From DASYQV01 sp036005125 (GTDB lineage Bacteria > Acidobacteriota > Vicinamibacteria > Vicinamibacterales > UBA2999): DNA of 6,777 nucleotides. The stretch is taken from positions 1 to 6,777 of the forward strand of contig DASYQV010000301.1 in NCBI GenBank assembly GCA_036005125.1, given 5' to 3'. Of this stretch, positions 5,859-6,777 are shown one piece after another. The position numbers and the translations under genes are program-made. Under the pieces are notes generated by a model. The model was not told the DNA's origin, did no database searches, and saw nothing but the letters and a program-made list of their open reading frames with translations. The first letter of the stretch is position 1; every line of letters starts with the position of its first letter.

Positions 5859-6777
5859 CGCTCCCTGCCCGGACGCCACTCGCCAACGAAGACCTGCTGC
5901 CCGTCCCGGCCGACCGGCGCACGTGGAACTGGTGGCACATCGCGTCGCTCTGGATCGGGATGGCGATCTGCATTCCGACCTACACGCTCGCGTCGGGGCT
6001 CGTGGATCAGGGATGGACCTGGCAGGCAGCCGTCGGCGCCGTGGTGCTCGGCAACCTCGTCGTGCTGGTGCCGATTGCCCTCAATTCTCACGCGGGCACG
6101 CGCTATGGCATTCCCTTCCCCGTCCTCGCACGGTCGTCGTTCGGTGTGCTGGGCGCGAACATCCCGGCGCTGCTGCGCGGCCTCGTCGCCTGTGGCTGGT
6201 TCGGGATCCAGACGTGGATCGGCGGCTGGGCGATCTACAAGCTGTTCGAAGCCATCTGGCCGGGCATCGCCACGCTGCCGCAGATCCTGCCGGCGTTCGT
6301 CGGCCTGAACACCGGCGAATTCCTGTGCTTCATGCTGTTTTGGGCGATGAACGTCTGGATCGTGCTGCGCGGCATGGACTCGATCAAGTTCCTGGAAACG
6401 TGGGGCTCGCCGTTTTTGCTCGCCGTTGGAGTGGCGCTGTTCATCTGGGCCGCGGTGCGCGCCGGAGGTATCGGTCCGATGCTCACGAACCCGACGGGCG
6501 GACGGGCCGACGGGCCGACGGGCGGTTTAGGAAGCGTCTTCGGCGCTGGTTTGACGTCCGCAGTGGCGTTTTGGGGGACGATGGCGCTCTCGATCCCCGA
6601 CTTCTCGCGTTATGCGCGAAGCCAGCGCGATCAAGTCGTGGGACAAGCCGTCGGGCTGCCTGGAACGATGGCGGTGTTCGCCTTCATCGGGGCGGCCGTT
6701 ACGAACGCCACGGTGGTCATCTTCGGCACGAGGATCGCCGACCCCGTCGCACTGCTCGCACGCATCGGCGGCCCGCT
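5855..6777 (+). CDS. NCS1-family nucleobase/hydantoin:cation symporter, 5' part (truncated by window end)
   Basis: An inner-membrane secondary transporter of the NCS1 family (Mhp1, PucI, CodB relatives), predicted to import uracil, thymine, a dihydropyrimidine or a hydantoin. 307 residues are visible and no stop is reached; family members are about 450-500 residues, so roughly the last third is missing. The N-terminus has the family opening NEDLLPVPADRRTW (11-24), followed by LWIGMAICIPTYTLASGL in TM1, NSHAGTRYGIPFPVLAR (77-93) and the helix-3 block ACGWFGIQTWIGG. Trp115 and Gln119 there have the spacing of Mhp1 Trp117 and Gln121, which contact the substrate. Trp240 in FWGTMALSIPDFSRYA probably corresponds to Mhp1 Trp220. 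About seven helices are present: roughly 28-48, 57-77, 103-131, 151-173, 183-204, 230-250 and 263-291. The start overlaps the aminotransferase stop by 4 bases. A Gly-rich loop (about 213-226) is encoded by a tandem DNA repeat. Substrate is inferred from the neighbouring enzymes. Confidence 0.93.
   Translation, partial: MTLPARTPLANEDLLPVPADRRTWNWWHIASLWIGMAICIPTYTLASGLVDQGWTWQAAVGAVVLGNLVVLVPIALNSHAGTRYGIPFPVLARSSFGVLGANIPALLRGLVACGWFGIQTWIGGWAIYKLFEAIWPGIATLPQILPAFVGLNTGEFLCFMLFWAMNVWIVLRGMDSIKFLETWGSPFLLAVGVALFIWAAVRAGGIGPMLTNPTGGRADGPTGGLGSVFGAGLTSAVAFWGTMALSIPDFSRYARSQRDQVVGQAVGLPGTMAVFAFIGAAVTNATVVIFGTRIADPVALLARIGGP
6491..6525 (+). repeat. 8-bp tandem repeat inside the transporter gene
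   Basis: Four consecutive units of CCGACGGG (6491-6498, 6499-6506 with one change to CGGACGGG, 6507-6514, 6515-6522) plus a partial CGG. It encodes a Gly/Thr-rich stretch between predicted helices 5 and 6. Since 8 is not a multiple of 3, gain or loss of one or two units would shift the frame, while three units would not. Confidence 0.85.

Noticed and set aside
1..6777. CRISPR array, insertion sequence, tRNA, rRNA or phage gene
   Set aside because: No spaced repeats, transposase motifs, terminal inverted repeats or RNA gene signatures were found. The only repeat seen is the short 8-bp array at 6491-6525.

Overview
The window is GC-rich, with strongly G/C-biased third codon positions, and every supported gene lies on the + strand. 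It looks like chromosomal DNA from a free-living heterotrophic bacterium. The tight operon, the gene content and the hairpin-rich intergenic gap would fit a soil or sediment lineage such as Gemmatimonadota or Acidobacteriota, but the sequence alone does not settle the phylum and I hold that guess loosely.

Layout. Bases 1-301 hold the 3' end of a FabA/FabZ-type hotdog dehydratase gene that enters from the left and appears to carry a one-base frameshift near its end. Bases 302-387 are the only non-coding stretch. It contains a sigma70-like promoter candidate (TTGACA at 298-303, TAGGTT at 320-325) followed at once by a strong hairpin (331-364). From 388 to the right edge runs a compact six-gene operon with 1-, 1-, 13- and 4-base overlaps and one 8-base gap: (methyl)malonate-semialdehyde dehydrogenase, beta-ureidopropionase, a small isoprenylcysteine-methyltransferase-like membrane protein, dihydropyrimidinase, an AGXT2-like class III aminotransferase, and an NCS1-family transporter cut by the window end.

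Function. Five of the six genes form the lower part of reductive pyrimidine catabolism. The transporter brings in a pyrimidine or related ring compound. Dihydropyrimidinase opens dihydrouracil or dihydrothymine to the N-carbamoyl beta-amino acid. Beta-ureidopropionase releases beta-alanine or beta-aminoisobutyrate plus CO2 and ammonia. The aminotransferase makes malonate or methylmalonate semialdehyde, and the dehydrogenase turns these into acetyl-CoA or propionyl-CoA. The first enzyme, dihydropyrimidine dehydrogenase, is not in the window and may lie downstream of the transporter. All four soluble enzymes belong to the same families as the human pathway (DPYS, UPB1, AGXT2, ALDH6A1).

The gene that does not fit is the membrane methyltransferase homologue (2705-3187), embedded by overlapping junctions between two pathway genes. 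It and the hydA gene after it are the only two genes of the operon without a GAGGT/GGTGA-type ribosome-binding site placed 3-4 bases before the ATG. I see no CRISPR array, insertion sequence, tRNA or rRNA.
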